NCBI RefSeq assembly: GCF_025998815.1 | Contig: NZ_AP026678.1 | Span: 1,550,001-1,614,000, forward strand | Reading direction: 5' to 3' | Origin: Ignavibacterium sp. | GTDB taxonomy: Bacteria; Bacteroidota; Ignavibacteria; Ignavibacteriales; Ignavibacteriaceae | DNA: 64,000 nucleotides | Shown: one piece after another, positions 55,601 to 64,000 of the stretch | How positions within the stretch are numbered: position 1 is the first letter of the stretch | How the letters are laid out: the number at the start of each line of letters is the position of its first letter | The notes under the pieces: generated by a model | Databases searched by the model: none | Told to the model about the DNA's origin: nothing | Seen by the model: only the letters and a program-made list of their open reading frames with translations | Program-made: the position numbers and the translations under genes

Positions 55601-58600
55601 TTACCTTAGCAATACCATTTTCTTCGTACTGATAAATGCATCCGCCTGTAATCTGTAAATATATACCCCCGATGATAAATCCGATGCATCAAACTCAACT
55701 TCATATCTGCCTGGCTCTTTATACTCATCCACTAATGTTGCAACTTCATTGCCAAGTATATCAAATACTTTTAATGTTTGCCAACTGCCTACTGGCGACT
55801 GCCAACTGATTTTTGTTGTCGGATTAAAAGGGTTCGGATAATTCTGCTCAAGTGCAAACTCTGTAGGTAAATCAACATTTACTTCTATCATTCCGGAAAA
55901 ACTAAATTTTCCATCAAAATCTATTTGCTTCAGTCTGTAGTAATACTTACCCGGTAATAGGTTTTTATCAGCAAAAGAATAATTCTGAGTTTCAGTAGTT
56001 GTTCCTTTACCGTTTATAAAGCCAATGCTTTCCCAATCAATTTGACTTTTGACTTTTGGCTTTTGACCTCTCTCAATTTCAAATCCACGATTATTTAATT
56101 CGGTTGAAGTACTCCAGCTTAACCGTACATCTGAATTATTTACTAAAGCACCAAAAGAAATTAATTCGACTGGTATAACTGTATTAAACCTGATAACAGA
56201 TGTTCCCAGAGGTTCAAAAAATTCTGAACCTGAAAGAAATACGGGATTTGAAATTGTAATGAATTGATTCTGATTTGCCTTCCAAACATTTACAATGATA
56301 GAATTTCCAGCAACAAAACCATCTGTCTCGATTGTTGTTGGATCATCGGCCGATAAAATAATCTGAACATAACCACGATTTATATCGTTCTGACTTATCT
56401 GAGCAGCACCAATGCAAATATCTGAGTAAAATATTCCGATTTCATCCCCCTGAATTAATGAACTTCCATCAGGTAAATTAAAATCAGTCACATAAATATT
56501 CATTGGAAGATATGGATTATCACTCCAAATCTGTGTGAAGTGCGAAGTATTGTTCTTTTCCGCAATAATATTTTTATTTAATTCAATTGATTTGGGTAAT
56601 GCAGATTCTGTATATGTTAACGATGCAATTGAATTCACTTTCAAATAATATCCTTCTCCCGGTTTGAAATTTCCAATATTGTTTATCCAGCCAATCGGCT
56701 CGGGTAAATATTCAATTGCATTTCCCGCTTCATCCTGAACCTTTACCAGCTTTCCGTTATTTATAAGGTCCTGAAGTATCAGAAGTGCATTCTGTTCTGT
56801 CTGAACAGGATAACTGATAATATTCCATCCATTTGTTAAAATAATATTTTGCGGAAGCGGAACTTTTATTCCGGTTGTAATGAGGGAAGCTGCTGAATTG
56901 GGTTGAATTTTAGTATAATACCCTTCAGTAGGACTCCAGTTTCCTATATTATTTATCCATCCGATTGGTTCCGGTAGCTTCTCGATTGCATTTCCTGTTT
57001 CATCCTGCACCTTGATTAAAACATCCCCGCTTATTAAAGAATTGAATATACTCATCATATTAATGTTATCTGGCTGAACATTAAGCGATATTATATTCCA
57101 TCCGCCTGTCAGCCCAACGCTTTGCGTCAGATAATTATATCCATTTAAATTAACTACGGAAGTTCCCTGCTGAATGAAACGTCCTGTTCCCTGTGTATAT
57201 GAGGCAATCACTAATTCTATTTCCTGCTGGGTTTGTGAATTCCAGAACTTGAATACAATAGTATCGTTTGGTATGAAACCATCTACTTCATTCGTATTCG
57301 GATCATCCAATGAGGTAATTATCTGAACAAAACCGTTTTGCGGAATTGAATCATTTAGTCGTATAGACCCAACACAATTACCACTACTGAAAACAGCAAT
57401 TTCATCACCTGCTTTTAATGAAGCATTCTCAATCTTAGCTGAGGTGATATAAATGTTCATTGGAAGATAAGGATTACCACTCCAGTTTTTATTGAAGTGC
57501 ATAGGTGGTTGTTGTGTGTTATTAAAATATCTTAACATAGCGCCCTGATGTCCGGCAATAAAAACTGAGTTATCATTTTTCTTGTAAATGCTTTTCAGAT
57601 TTTTGTTTGTAATGTTACCATAGTTTGTCCAGGTATTTCCAAGGTCATCGGTAAATAAAATTGTTCCGTTATCTCCAACCAACCAGATTGAATTTGCATC
57701 GATGAATGTAATTGAATTAAATGCTGTGTTGGTATTTGTATTTCTTGATAACCATGTTTCACCCCCATCTGTTGAAATCAGAAATGTGCTGTTACTGCCA
57801 GCAACTGCACCAAGGTTATTATTAAAAAACTTAATTGACTTTAAATCTGATACTGTACCGCTTAATTTATTTATCCAGGTTTCGCCTCCGTCTGTTGTTT
57901 TCCTTATGTTTCCGTTATCTCCTGCTACCCAACCATTTAATGAATCTGAGAAATAAATTGAATTACCTCCCGGTGTACTCTTCACAGTCCAGCTAACTCC
58001 GCCATCGGTTGATTTGGCAATTACATTATTTACTTGAAACGATTTGTTATTCTTAAAGTAGGTATTATCGGATAAAAGCCATCCTGTATTATGGTCAATG
58101 AAGAAAATTGATGACACACTTGTAATTTGATTATTATAACCCCAGGTATTACCGGCGTCGGTAGTATATTGTATTCCATCAGAAGTAGCAATCCAACCAA
58201 AATTTTCGTTAATAAAAAATATGTCACGAAGATATAATGGTATATCGTAATAATATGTATTCGTAACCCAGAGCTTCCCGCCATTGGTGGTTTTCATTAA
58301 TAAATATCCATCCTCATTACCACCAAAACTTTGTCTGGTACCACCCGTCCATCCAAAAGAGTCAGTAATAAAAGAAACACAATTAAGTTTTTCCTTGCCC
58401 CCATAATTAACTCCACCGCTGAGTTGCTGAAACCAGTTAACACCATTATTCTCAGTTCTGAAAATCGATCCATTGAAACCTGTTGCAATTCCAAAACCAC
58501 TTTCAGTAACGGATACTGAAAGTAAACCATACTCCTCCATACCGTGATATTTCAATCCCCATGTCGAACCGGCATCGGTAGTTGAAAGGATTACCCTTCG

Positions 58601-59467
58601 CCATCCTCCTCCATTTCCACCAACTGCAAAACCTGTATTCTCATCCTTGAAATAAATAGCACGGATACCGTAATATTCATCATCAATTAAAATTTTATGA
58701 TTTTCAAAAGGTTTGTCATTTCTTGGCAGTGGTAAGCTCTTTTGTTGCCAGGTGATTCCACCATCGGTTGTTTTAAGAATAAACCCAATGCTAAAGTAAA
58801 ATTCTCCCCCTCCGGCAAAACCCGTATCAGCATTAACAAATTCAACTGTATTTAAGGAACCAACTAACCCACTTAAATTCGAAGATAAATCAATCCAATT
58901 AATGCCCGCATCGGTTGATTTTAGAATTTTGGGAGAATTAGATCCTGGCTCATATCCGGTCGTATAAAAAATATTGTCAGAAGCTAAATCTGCAGAAAGT
59001 AATTCAATTAAGTTATTATTATAAACCTGACTCCACGAAATACCCCCATCTGTAGTCCTGATTATTATGCCTTTATCACCCACTGCAATGCCATTTAACT
59101 TATTGTAAAATTTAATTTGATTTAATCGCTCGGTTGTTCCGGAGTTTAATGAAATCCAGCTATATCCACCATTAATCGTTTTTAACAATATTCCTTGTTC
59201 ACCGCAAATCCATCCGGTATCAATCGAAATAAAGAATATCGATTTAATTTCGGCGCTGGTACTGATATTTTGTTGAATCCATTCAATCCCACCGTCGGTG
59301 GTTTTTTTAATAAAACCATCTGAACCGGCAATCCACCCAACTGAATCGTTAATAAAAAAAGTACTCCATAAAGTATTACCTTCCGGTACTGGATTAATAT
59401 CGGTCCATTGAGCTTGTATTGAGTTAGAAATCAGTAAAAAGGAGAAAATAAGTAAGATGATTTTCAT
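55601..59467 (-). CDS. Large secreted YCF48-repeat protein with T9SS type A sorting domain
   Basis: Probable cell-surface protein of 1288 residues from the ATG giving MKIILLIFSFLLISNSIQAQ as signal peptide; a start 24 nt upstream is less likely. About 14 YCF48/BNR-like blades (pattern GWIAGSDGFIKKTTDGG..W) fill residues 20-640 and should form one or two beta-propellers. Then come two NPYLPMNIYV domains (about 660-770 and 980-1090), separated by two GWNIISL segments, a fibronectin-like region (VELISFGALVNNSDVRLSWS) and the C-terminal T9SS signal (NYPNPFNPTTKISW to KMVLLR). It would be exported by Sec, moved across the outer membrane by T9SS and anchored. Ligand unknown. Confidence 0.88.
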   Translation of the reverse strand: MKIILLIFSFLLISNSIQAQWTDINPVPEGNTLWSTFFINDSVGWIAGSDGFIKKTTDGGIEWIQQNISTSAEIKSIFFISIDTGWICGEQGILLKTINGGYSWISLNSGTTERLNQIKFYNKLNGIAVGDKGIIIRTTDGGISWSQVYNNNLIELLSADLASDNIFYTTGYEPGSNSPKILKSTDAGINWIDLSSNLSGLVGSLNTVEFVNADTGFAGGGEFYFSIGFILKTTDGGITWQQKSLPLPRNDKPFENHKILIDDEYYGIRAIYFKDENTGFAVGGNGGGWRRVILSTTDAGSTWGLKYHGMEEYGLLSVSVTESGFGIATGFNGSIFRTENNGVNWFQQLSGGVNYGGKEKLNCVSFITDSFGWTGGTRQSFGGNEDGYLLMKTTNGGKLWVTNTYYYDIPLYLRDIFFINENFGWIATSDGIQYTTDAGNTWGYNNQITSVSSIFFIDHNTGWLLSDNTYFKNNKSFQVNNVIAKSTDGGVSWTVKSTPGGNSIYFSDSLNGWVAGDNGNIRKTTDGGETWINKLSGTVSDLKSIKFFNNNLGAVAGSNSTFLISTDGGETWLSRNTNTNTAFNSITFIDANSIWLVGDNGTILFTDDLGNTWTNYGNITNKNLKSIYKKNDNSVFIAGHQGAMLRYFNNTQQPPMHFNKNWSGNPYLPMNIYITSAKIENASLKAGDEIAVFSSGNCVGSIRLNDSIPQNGFVQIITSLDDPNTNEVDGFIPNDTIVFKFWNSQTQQEIELVIASYTQGTGRFIQQGTSVVNLNGYNYLTQSVGLTGGWNIISLNVQPDNINMMSIFNSLISGDVLIKVQDETGNAIEKLPEPIGWINNIGNWSPTEGYYTKIQPNSAASLITTGIKVPLPQNIILTNGWNIISYPVQTEQNALLILQDLINNGKLVKVQDEAGNAIEYLPEPIGWINNIGNFKPGEGYYLKVNSIASLTYTESALPKSIELNKNIIAEKNNTSHFTQIWSDNPYLPMNIYVTDFNLPDGSSLIQGDEIGIFYSDICIGAAQISQNDINRGYVQIILSADDPTTIETDGFVAGNSIIVNVWKANQNQFITISNPVFLSGSEFFEPLGTSVIRFNTVIPVELISFGALVNNSDVRLSWSTSTELNNRGFEIERGQKPKVKSQIDWESIGFINGKGTTTETQNYSFADKNLLPGKYYYRLKQIDFDGKFSFSGMIEVNVDLPTEFALEQNYPNPFNPTTKISWQSPVGSWQTLKVFDILGNEVATLVDEYKEPGRYEVEFDASDLSSGVYIYRLQADAFISTKKMVLLR

Positions 59468-59858
59468 AGCACAGCCCCTCTCTGTGAACACTTGAAACTT
59501 AAAAATTCCTTAAAAGAAAAGCAAAAATTCTTAAAGATGTTTGTTGAATAACTATTCTCAGTTGTCATATTAAATTCACTATGTTTACTAAAAAATGAAA
59601 ATGAATGAGATTTATTTTCAATGAATATGCCTGATTTTTATCGATTTCCGGGGCTTTTTCAACATATTTATTCTTATTTTGCGAATAAATAGCATTTATG
59701 ATTTATTTTGGACAAATTGATTTGAGAGATGGGAAGAATAACAATTACGATTAAATTCAAGACAAGCCCAGCTGATTAAATATTTTACTTAAAAACTTTG
59801 ATGAGACCTTTTAATTTGATTAATGATCTTTCATATTTGAAAAAGTTTAATTTAAAAT

Positions 59859-59888
59859 CCTCTCCTTTGGAGAGGTTTCGTGAGGCCC
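59859..59888 (+). repeat. CTCTCCTTTGGAGAG-type dispersed repeat
   Basis: CCTCTCCTTTGGAGAGG palindrome followed by TTTCGTGAGGCCC. Same family as the elements at 60509, 60645 and 55433. Confidence 0.85.
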
Positions 59889-60227
59889 TTATTCGTTATA
59901 TCAACTCTCCATTTTTAACGAAATGAACACAAAGATTTTTCAAAAGAACATCAGGAATTTTTATTTGCGAATCTTTAGGTATTGGATTCTCTGTGGTTCT
60001 CCGTGAAATTTCTCAGCTTATCTCCGTGTTATATTATTTTTCATTACACAGAGTTACACAGAGAATATTTGTGCTATAAACACAATATGCAGTACCGCAG
60101 AGAATTTATTTTGGTTAACACACATCTGTCCTTTAACTTCCTTACTTGCCTTTGCCTATTGAATACTGTAGACTGCTGACTGTGGACTGTGGGACTAGTT
60201 CCTTTAGTACTTTCTTCTATAAAAATA

Positions 60228-60243
60228 TCATCCCCTTGGGATT
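60228..60243 (-). repeat. ATCCC/GGGAT-type palindrome, inverted orientation
   Basis: TCATCCCCTTGGGATT; its reverse complement AATCCCAAGGGGATGA matches the AATCCC..GGGATGA elements in the 34.6-34.95 kb tandem repeat. Confidence 0.75.
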
Positions 60244-60323
60244 TATTTATTTTACTTTACTTATTGCCTATTGGAACCTCCCAACCTGACACTCAATAAA
60301 ATTTAATTCTCCATGCTATTAGA

Positions 60324-60353
60324 GTCTCTCCTTTGCAAAGGTTTGGTATGACC
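60324..60353 (+). repeat. Degraded CTCTCC-type dispersed repeat
   Basis: GTCTCTCCTTTGCAAAGGTTTGGTATGACC, a diverged copy of the CTCTCCTTTGGAGAGGTTTGGTGAGGCC element. Confidence 0.6.
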
Positions 60354-60508
60354 CTTTTAAAACGCTATAGCGTGTCTCTGCAGTTTTCTTGTCAACATTT
60401 CAAAGCAAATACAATAACTCAAATCATCATAATGATATATTAAAATCCTCATCCTAAAAAATCTATTATGACTTTTTACATTTAACTGTTTACCTTGATT
60501 TAATGAAA

Positions 60509-60538
60509 GCCTCTCCTTTGGAGAGGTTTGGTGAGGCC
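60509..60538 (+). repeat. CTCTCCTTTGGAGAG-type dispersed repeat
   Basis: Near-consensus copy: GCCTCTCCTTTGGAGAGG followed by TTTGGTGAGGCC; the outer GGCC/GCCTC ends also pair, giving an extended hairpin. Confidence 0.85.
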
Positions 60539-60550
60539 TCCTTTAAAATA

Positions 60551-60676
60551 GTAAAGACACGCCATGACTTGTCTCTACAAGTTTTTGGTAATCAATTCTT
60601 ACAAATCAAGCTAACACTTCTTATATCCAAAATCATTTTTCTAAGCCTCTCCTTAGGAGAGGTTTGGTGAGGCCTA
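60551..60676 (+). repeat. 126-bp direct repeat, copy 2
   Basis: Begins GTAAAGACACGCC and ends GGTGAGGCC, with the CCTCTCCTTAGGAGAGG palindrome. Direct-orientation partner of 55339-55464. Confidence 0.88.
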
Positions 60677-60732
60677 TCAGGTCTTGCTTCCCAATCAAAA
60701 TATTCAATAGAATTAAATTCTTAAAACTCCTT

Positions 60733-62082
60733 TTAATCACTAATTATACTGATCCACTCCCAATACTTTTCTTTGGTAAGATATTTTGTGTCAAAGAATG
60801 AATTATGATATAGAAAAACAAACTCGCCATTATATCTTTTAACTATATTTACGACATTCTTTAGTTTTTCCGCAAACTGTTCAGGTTTGTCCAGTTTCTG
60901 ATACTCAGTAACACTCACTTCCATTAAAATCAATGGTGATTCTTTTAATTTAAGTTTTTTTCGGGTTAAAAAATTATAAACACTATAAGAATAACAGGTA
61001 CCGCACCTGAACCCCTCCATCTCAGCAAATCCCAAAGTATGGTCTGATTCTAACCCATTATCATCCCACACCTGCCAGGTAAAAGGCACTTTAAATCTTA
61101 AATAATGATGCCTTCCGTTTTTAATTTTTACCCCGGTTGCATTACATAATTCATGATATTCATTTTTCCATTTTTCCGCGTTTTCAAGTGAATAGTAACT
61201 TGAATGAATACCTATATTGTGCCCCCTGTCCTTAATTTTCTTGAATATATTCTGTAATAATTTACTTCTATTATCATAACCGGGATCGAATTTTGTTTTT
61301 TCTGACTGTATAAAAAAGAAATTTGATTTCACTCCAATAGACTCTGAGGCATCCATAAGAAGTTCGTAAGTGTTACCAAGATCAAACCTCGGGTTAAATT
61401 TATTTATAAAATAAACCGGTATATCTCTGAGTGCATTACTATAATTTTTTCTTTTTATCAAATTTCTGAAGAATGAATTTCTCAGCATCTTTAAATCAAG
61501 TAACCTGAGAGGTGCATCTATGTCGTGTGTAATTACCGGGAGGTATTTTCTTTGAACTCTTTTAATGGAAGGGTCTAAATATTTTATTATATTCCATAAA
61601 AATTCAGCATATTCATTTACAACCGGCCGATGTACAAGATTGAATTTATACGCCACAGAGTTTTTATATTTGAACCTTCCATACTGGTCCATATCTTCTG
61701 AAATATATTCTTCCCATCGGGTTAAAAAGAAGTATACCCCGGCAAAAATATCCGCCTCACAAACTATACTATCTTCTTTTTCGCTCAAAACCGGATTTCC
61801 ATAAAGCACAGGCAAATCATTTTCAAAAGTAAATTTACTTTTTATATACTTGATTTCAACAGGTATGTAATTTTTATTAAGGTAATCTTTTTCATTTTCT
61901 AATTTATTCCAGAAAGCATCATAAATGATCAATGATTTATTGGTTGAAAATCTTATTCTATAAGTATTCTCAATGTTTTCAAAATCTAGTAAATAGTTGA
62001 TTCCTAAGAATTCATTGAAAATTATATCAAGTATATACTTTTTCTCTGATAAATTTTTTGGATTTATACTAATATTTATCAT
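60733..62082 (-). CDS. Polysaccharide deacetylase-family protein with an N-terminal accessory domain
   Basis: A 449-residue protein from the ATG at 62082, one nt after the stop of the upstream gene; a TTG at 62094 would overlap it. The N-terminal 180 residues resemble the domain (DUF7033-type) found before such deacetylases (GVYFFLTRWEEYI is typical). The deacetylase domain follows: VITHDIDAPLRL (metal Asp pair), HNIGIHSSYYS (metal His), HHYLRFKVPFTWQVWDDNG (split: HHYLRF, WQVWDDNG) and FVFLYHNSF. No signal peptide is seen. It likely deacetylates a cytoplasmic or lipid-linked sugar. It is last of a three-gene unit with PHP and ATP-grasp proteins. Confidence 0.82.
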   Translation of the reverse strand: MINISINPKNLSEKKYILDIIFNEFLGINYLLDFENIENTYRIRFSTNKSLIIYDAFWNKLENEKDYLNKNYIPVEIKYIKSKFTFENDLPVLYGNPVLSEKEDSIVCEADIFAGVYFFLTRWEEYISEDMDQYGRFKYKNSVAYKFNLVHRPVVNEYAEFLWNIIKYLDPSIKRVQRKYLPVITHDIDAPLRLLDLKMLRNSFFRNLIKRKNYSNALRDIPVYFINKFNPRFDLGNTYELLMDASESIGVKSNFFFIQSEKTKFDPGYDNRSKLLQNIFKKIKDRGHNIGIHSSYYSLENAEKWKNEYHELCNATGVKIKNGRHHYLRFKVPFTWQVWDDNGLESDHTLGFAEMEGFRCGTCYSYSVYNFLTRKKLKLKESPLILMEVSVTEYQKLDKPEQFAEKLKNVVNIVKRYNGEFVFLYHNSFFDTKYLTKEKYWEWISIISD

Positions 62083-62083
62083 T

Positions 62084-62764
62084 TTATTTACCAATAAAAT
62101 ATAGTAAAGAATACTTTAAAGTCTCAGCGATATTCCTCTTTTTATAATAATTTATTATCTGACTATGTCTAACATTTCTTAAATGAGTTTTATTTGTTGT
62201 AAACACCGGCGTTTCTAAACTTCCGTCATAATAATTGGAGCAGTTTAATAAATCTGATTTTACATGAGCATCGTTACCAACTATTTTTATTTTTTTATAC
62301 TTTTCAGCAAGGTTAAATGCATGTTCATTAAGTTTATCATTTATTCTTGCATTAAAAATTTCTATAAAATCAAATTGATTTATGAATTCTTCCTGATGAA
62401 TTAAAAAAAGATTGTGTGATTTATATGGATGAGGCAGACAGAGAAATGCACCTTGCTGTTTCATTTTCATTACCACTGTTTCCCAATCTCCGGGTTCAAC
62501 TTCCTCTTCTAATGGAAAACCAATAATATCACCGATATCGGATTTCACTTCTTCCCCAATTATTACAGTAAATTTATCTTTGTACTTTTTTGTGGCATAT
62601 TCTTGAGCTTCAACAGCACCTTTAATTGTATTATGGTCAGTGATTATTGCTGCATCAAATCCGTTCTGAAATAAATAATCAACTATGAAAGAAGGCTCAA
62701 GTAAACTGTCAAATGAATATTTTGTATGAATATGGAAATTAATTTTCTTGTTTAATATGTCCAT
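62084..62764 (-). CDS. PHP-domain metal-dependent hydrolase
   Basis: A 226-residue PHP protein: INFHIHTKYSFDSLL carries the first HxH, AAIITDHNTIKGAVEA the second metal cluster (DHN), IIGEEVKSDIGDIIG and LCLPHPYKSHN further ligands, and KIVGNDAHVKSD the last His. The family hydrolyses phosphoesters, including phosphotyrosine in capsule regulators (CpsB/YwqE), but this is a separate, shorter branch, and its substrate is unknown. It overlaps the upstream ATP-grasp gene by 26 nt and precedes the deacetylase by one nt. Confidence 0.85.
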   Translation of the reverse strand: MDILNKKINFHIHTKYSFDSLLEPSFIVDYLFQNGFDAAIITDHNTIKGAVEAQEYATKKYKDKFTVIIGEEVKSDIGDIIGFPLEEEVEPGDWETVVMKMKQQGAFLCLPHPYKSHNLFLIHQEEFINQFDFIEIFNARINDKLNEHAFNLAEKYKKIKIVGNDAHVKSDLLNCSNYYDGSLETPVFTTNKTHLRNVRHSQIINYYKKRNIAETLKYSLLYFIGK

Positions 62765-63929
62765 GTGGATATTTCTTTATTTTAAGTAATTTTATGAAAA
62801 AATGTAAAAAATTATGAAGCAATACAAAGGGATCATCAAAATGAAGATTGCTGAATATTTTATGATTTTTTTTAATCTTTCTGAATTCTATTCTGTTTTT
62901 CTTATCTGAATATAAAAGCCATAATAAATCGTAAGGAAAAACCCATCGGAAATAGATGTCTGTTTTGTAATCGGATGCTGGAACATCTTTACCGAGTGCT
63001 ATAAGATAATTTAGATAAGGGAAATTTATTCCGGCTGCATAACTAAGTTCTAATGACCCCCAGAATTTCGGATTTACTTCCATAAGTACAAATTCATTTT
63101 CAGAAGTCTTTTTGAATTCAACCATTGCAACTCCCTGCCATTTAAGTTCTTGAAGCAATTTATCACCTAAATATTTTAATTTTTCATTATAAGCACTTCT
63201 GGCCAGTGTGCTTGCACCACCAGTAATCGGAAATTCATGAATTCTTTCGTGCATAAAATATCCTTTACACGCTCCGTTTTGATAAATACCATAATATCCT
63301 GCCCCAGTTCCTTTAATGTATTCCTGAATTACAGGGAATGTTTTAATATTTTTCTTATTTTCCTGGTACAACAGAAGATGATTTTTTAATTCATTCCTAT
63401 TATTACAATAAATTACACCACCTTCATTATAATTAGTTTTTTTAATAACACAGGGGTAAGGGATTGAGTTTAGGAATGAATCATTTATTTCGGTCTTATT
63501 ATTAAGTTCAATTGTTTTGGGTATTGGAATTCCTAATTTTTCTGCATAATTAAATGTTAATTGTTTATTCTGAGCTATCTCCATTGTTTCAATTTCAACA
63601 ACAGGCACCTTTGCATATTGTTCAATTTTATTTTTATACAAAGAAGCAAATCTGCAGGAGATATTACCGACAGGCATAAAAACTTCAACTGGGTTATTTC
63701 TTAAAATAACCTCAAGCTCCTGCCAATACTTTTCAAAATCATTCTGTTCTGAACTTTTTAACAAATTTGTTTTGAAAAAAAATTTTTTATCAGGCAGGAC
63801 AGAGTAAAAGTTAAGGTCAGTAATTGAATTTAAGATTACACCTACCTTTAATCCTTTGGACTTCAAAGCTCTAATTATTGCATTTGTATTCTGATAATTT
63901 CCGTCGGTTACTATAACATTAAGTCGCAT
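62739..63929 (-). CDS. ATP-grasp ligase-like protein
   Basis: A 396-residue ATP-grasp protein: RLNVIVTDGNYQNTNAIIRA is the preATP-grasp fold, IPYPCVIKKTNYNEGGVIY the ATP loop, FPVIQEYIKGTGAGYYG and MVEFKKTSENEFVLMEVNPK the remaining ATP/metal sites, followed by FWGSLELSYAAGINFPY, which is typical of ATP-grasp proteins with carbamoyl-phosphate-synthase-like folds. It is first in the tight unit with PHP and deacetylase genes, as the 32.4-kb ATP-grasp gene is with its deacetylase. The product is probably a modified sugar or amino-acid conjugate; this is inference. Confidence 0.83.
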   Translation of the reverse strand: MRLNVIVTDGNYQNTNAIIRALKSKGLKVGVILNSITDLNFYSVLPDKKFFFKTNLLKSSEQNDFEKYWQELEVILRNNPVEVFMPVGNISCRFASLYKNKIEQYAKVPVVEIETMEIAQNKQLTFNYAEKLGIPIPKTIELNNKTEINDSFLNSIPYPCVIKKTNYNEGGVIYCNNRNELKNHLLLYQENKKNIKTFPVIQEYIKGTGAGYYGIYQNGACKGYFMHERIHEFPITGGASTLARSAYNEKLKYLGDKLLQELKWQGVAMVEFKKTSENEFVLMEVNPKFWGSLELSYAAGINFPYLNYLIALGKDVPASDYKTDIYFRWVFPYDLLWLLYSDKKNRIEFRKIKKNHKIFSNLHFDDPFVLLHNFLHFFIKLLKIKKYPHGHIKQEN

Positions 63930-64000
63930 AGAATAATTATTTTAATTCAATATAATATAAGGCTTGTATAACTTGATTTTTAATTACATAATTTAAAAAT

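Larger units (their letters stand above)
59468..60732. other. Gene-free region of dispersed palindromic repeats (repeat graveyard)
   Basis: About 1.26 kb without a convincing gene. It contains several copies of CTCTCCTTTGGAGAGGTTTGGTGAGGCC, a TCATCCCCTTGGGATT palindrome, CACAGAGTTACACAGAG-type sequence (60050-60075), a GCGTGTCTCT fragment near 60370 and the second 126-bp direct repeat. A 65-codon open frame at 59982 runs through repeat sequence and has no coding character. Confidence 0.75.

Noticed and set aside
59982-60179. 65-codon open frame in the repeat-rich spacer
   Set aside because: It runs through dispersed repeat sequence (CACAGAG/TCTCCGTG), with no ribosome-binding site or recognisable protein.

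Overview
The window is AT-rich bacterial DNA and most resembles an uncultured member of the Ignavibacteria (Bacteroidota/Chlorobi group). Signs of this are a type IX secretion sorting tail (NYPNPFNPTT) on a large YCF48-repeat surface protein, a TonB-dependent/outer-membrane barrel protein, OmpA proteins with thrombospondin type 3 repeats, a two-subunit methylmalonyl-CoA mutase with MeaB, a Bacteroidota-style promoter (TTTG-N20-TAnnTTTG) and many short palindromic intergenic repeats. No rRNA, tRNA or CRISPR array was recognised. The assignment is inference from gene content.

Layout. 0-1.6 kb: a compact restriction-modification pair (D12-class adenine methylase and a small PD-(D/E)XK nuclease, overlapping). 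1.7-6.1 kb: mutA and mutB with a REP-like inverted pair between them. 6.2-6.8 kb: a REP-associated tyrosine transposase (RAYT) flanked on both sides by its probable REP palindromes; its N-terminus is out of frame by one A. 6.8-12.6 kb, minus strand: an MscS-type channel overlapping a 1703-residue protein that joins an SLC12-like cation-chloride cotransporter to a long helical region and a C-terminal P-loop ATPase. This is the most unusual gene of the window. 12.8-15.5 kb: an AbiE (type IV) toxin-antitoxin pair with a clear operator, and meaB 16 nt downstream. 15.6-21.3 kb: outer-membrane proteins (TonB-type barrel, two divergent OmpA proteins) and a small membrane peptide.

21.3-54.0 kb is a Wzx/Wzy-type surface polysaccharide locus. 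A minus-strand arm (WbpE-like aminotransferase, initiating sugar-phosphate transferase, Gfo/Idh/MocA dehydrogenase, hexapeptide acetyltransferase) diverges from a long plus-strand arm. The plus arm carries Wza, Wzc, two FemAB-like transferases, ATP-grasp enzymes, polysaccharide and PIG-L deacetylases, a second WbpB/WbpD pair, WbqC, several glycosyltransferases, Wzy, Wzx and a second sugar aminotransferase. The likely product contains diacetamido-uronic-acid-type sugars. The unusual number of ATP-grasp, FemAB and GNAT enzymes suggests that amino acids or other acyl groups decorate it. Frames break repeatedly between 47.7 and 48.7 kb (Wzx 3' end, aminotransferase 5' half) and once near 45.85 kb (GT39). 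The dense cluster looks more like poor consensus sequence than natural decay.

54.3-59.5 kb, minus strand: two secreted proteins sharing a recurring domain (NPYLPMNIYV), one with a dockerin-like tail and one with YCF48 repeats and a T9SS tail. 59.5-60.7 kb is gene-free and full of dispersed palindromic repeats; a 126-bp direct repeat flanks the YCF48 gene. 60.7-63.9 kb, minus strand: a tight three-gene unit (ATP-grasp, PHP hydrolase, polysaccharide deacetylase) that probably belongs to the same glycan programme.
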